DNA from: Bacillota bacterium
GTDB taxonomy: Bacteria > Bacillota > Clostridia > Peptostreptococcales > Anaerovoracaceae
DNA: 64,000 bases
Direction: 5' to 3'
Assembly: GCA_017437745.1 (NCBI GenBank)
Contig: JAFRYI010000008.1
Coordinates: forward strand, 124,001 to 188,000
Position numbers and translations under genes: made by a program. Position 1 is the stretch's first letter; each line of letters begins with the position of its first letter. Below, in pieces: positions 62,953 through 64,000 of the stretch. The notes under the pieces are model-generated. The model did no database searches. It was not told the DNA's origin and saw only the letters and a list, made by a program, of their open reading frames with translations.

Positions 62953-63408
62953 TTGAAGATAAAACTTGCAGTCAGCGAAGAACGCTACGAAGAGATAGCA
63001 AAGGAGCTGACAGACAAAGGAATAGAGATCGACGACTCTTCCGGACTTGTGCTTACCGAGACAGACAGATATGTAAGCCGTCTGTCTGTCCGTGAGTTCG
63101 GAGATGACGGATCGCGGCTGAACATCAGCGTCGATGACGTCGTCTACATCGAGTCCTTCGGCCACAGCGCCGAAGTCCACGGCATGGAAGACGTCTGGCA
63201 GACGAACGACCGGATGTATCAGCTGCAGATGATGCTGGACCCGAAGCAGTTCGTACGCATAAGCAATTCCGTGATCGTCAACAAGAAACAGATAAAGGAC
63301 ATACGGCCGTCGTTCTCGCAGAAGTTCGTTCTTACCATGAAGAACTCCGACCGTGTGGAAGTTACACGCAGCTACTACGCTGCATTCAAAAGATCTATTG
63401 GGATTTAA
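62953..63408 (+). CDS. LytTR DNA-binding domain regulator without receiver
   Basis: 151 residues. Residues 1-50 are a short charged region (KIKLAVSEERYEEIAKELTD) and no phosphoreceiver domain. Residues 55-150 are a LytTR domain (VDDVVYIESFGHSAEVH, MMLDPKQFVRISNSVIVNKKQIKDIRP and VEVTRSYYAAFK, in pieces). The start is a TTG behind AGGAGG; no ATG fits. Such stand-alone LytTR proteins are often paired with a small membrane protein that controls them. Here the next gene, 27 bases on, codes for a membrane protein of unknown type. Confidence 0.85.
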   Translation: MKIKLAVSEERYEEIAKELTDKGIEIDDSSGLVLTETDRYVSRLSVREFGDDGSRLNISVDDVVYIESFGHSAEVHGMEDVWQTNDRMYQLQMMLDPKQFVRISNSVIVNKKQIKDIRPSFSQKFVLTMKNSDRVEVTRSYYAAFKRSIGI

Positions 63409-63435
63409 GCGCTTTTAAGCGCCGAGGTGAAAGAC

Positions 63436-64000
63436 ATGAGCGGAAAACTCGCATCCATAAGCATACTGCTGGAGGTGCTGCTGATCGCAGCAGTCCTTGC
63501 AGTTATATACTACATAATCTATCGTATCAGGATCAACAGAGCCCTCAGGAAGGAAGACGGCGCCGAAAGGTCCGCCGGTCCGGAGCCCGCAAACGTCACA
63601 AGGAACATTCTTGTGATCGTTCTGATCGTCGCTCTTGGAATCACTATGATAAGGATAGCGGACCTCAACACGAAAGTCGACGAGCTGAACAATGATCTAA
63701 ACAACACCAAGATTCAACTTGTGAATGGATTGAACAGCATTAGCAGCCAGATAAGTAAGCAGACGTCTCTGTTCAGCGACACATATATGACTACCGGCGT
63801 GCTTGATGAAGGCAGATACGCGCACGTACATTTCCGAGTGACGCCCAAAGCGGCTTCTCTCGACACAGAGGTATCGATCAATATCAATGGTGAGACCTAC
63901 CATCTCAACATTGCAGGCGGTGACGGCCGTGACGGTGACGGCCATGAATACGTAGGGAACCTGGTCCTGGATATACTGAACTACTACAATACTCCCACGC
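63436..64000 (+). CDS. Two-segment membrane protein, unrecognised, cut by the window end
   Basis: 188 codons visible, no stop before the edge. The ATG follows GAGGTGAAAGAC. Two hydrophobic segments (about 7-30 and 57-77) flank a charged loop; a predicted coiled coil (78-105, Asn/Leu/Lys-rich) leads to a beta-rich part (115-150) and a Gly/Asp-rich stretch near 162-170. It is not the DUF3021 type often found beside LytTR regulators. The coiled coil and outer domain suggest a sensor or surface protein, but this is inference. Likely co-transcribed with the LytTR gene. Confidence 0.75.
   Translation, partial: MSGKLASISILLEVLLIAAVLAVIYYIIYRIRINRALRKEDGAERSAGPEPANVTRNILVIVLIVALGITMIRIADLNTKVDELNNDLNNTKIQLVNGLNSISSQISKQTSLFSDTYMTTGVLDEGRYAHVHFRVTPKAASLDTEVSININGETYHLNIAGGDGRDGDGHEYVGNLVLDILNYYNTPT

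Noticed and set aside
63909..63945. Short Gly/Asp repeat in the last gene as a calcium-binding or collagen-like domain
   Set aside because: Only two or three degenerate units are visible before the window ends; too little to call a domain.

Overview
This window looks like chromosomal core DNA from a low-to-mid-GC Gram-positive anaerobe of the Clostridia (Bacillota). Evidence: a SepF/YggT/DivIVA division cluster, a rimP-nusA-ylxR-infB-rbfA operon with the Firmicute-type YlxR, RqcH, a ThiT gene behind a TPP riboswitch, KhpA, the omega subunit behind gmk, and a lipoprotein-type solute-binding protein with no sign of an outer membrane. The family cannot be fixed from the sequence alone. Nearly all genes lie on the minus strand, which is probably the leading strand. 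Only asd, a MmgE/PrpD enzyme, a WYL regulator, a YicC-type nuclease and a LytTR regulator with a membrane partner are on plus. I see no tRNA, rRNA, CRISPR array, phage or insertion sequence.

Layout. 1-7.8 kb: the start of an FtsK/SpoIIIE translocase (cut by the window edge), asd, larC, coaE, polA, a likely 6S RNA and yebC. 7.8-15 kb: a run from tgt through rlmD and an AlkD-like gene into a small accessory cassette (PI-PLC-like membrane protein, MFS transporter, GH2 glycosidase). 15-20 kb: a MmgE/PrpD enzyme facing a tctB-tctA-tctC tricarboxylate transporter operon. 20-26 kb: dgt, dut, nnrD, pnp, rpsO and a HTH/zinc-ribbon regulator. 26-36 kb: one tightly overlapped operon rimP-nusA-rnpM-infB-rbfA-nrnA-truB-ribF that ends with a secreted PIG-L-type deacetylase and a PPC-domain protein. 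36-44 kb: pyrH-frr-uppS-cdsA-dxr-rseP-ispG-MATE. 43.9-50.3 kb: riboswitch-controlled thiT, trxB, a WYL regulator, a PNPOx-like protein, rpsB-tsf, and gmk-rpoZ with a small membrane protein. 50.5-59.4 kb: rqcH, the YicC-type nuclease, pgeF, an acyltransferase-like protein, rluD, lspA, divIVA, yggT, sepF, yggS and a HlyD-like protein. 59.4-62.8 kb: ylxM-ffh-rpsP-khpA-rimM-trmD. 62.9 kb to the end: a LytTR regulator followed by an unrecognised membrane protein that runs off the window.

Most genes serve translation, RNA turnover, isoprenoid and phospholipid precursor synthesis, protein export and division. The less ordinary signals are regulatory. Terminator hairpins repeatedly contain the -35 box of the next gene. 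Two operons seem to start as leaderless or nearly leaderless mRNAs. Structured leaders precede rimP, pnp and rpsB. Several proteins have unusual parts: NusA with a HeH/Rho-N-like tail, IF2 with a nine-residue repeat, a PI-PLC-like protein lacking one catalytic histidine, and an E2-like acyltransferase lacking its catalytic histidine. No gene set here is clearly a new defence or metabolic system. The best candidates for new biology are the PI-PLC-like/MFS/GH2 cassette and the LytTR/membrane-protein pair.
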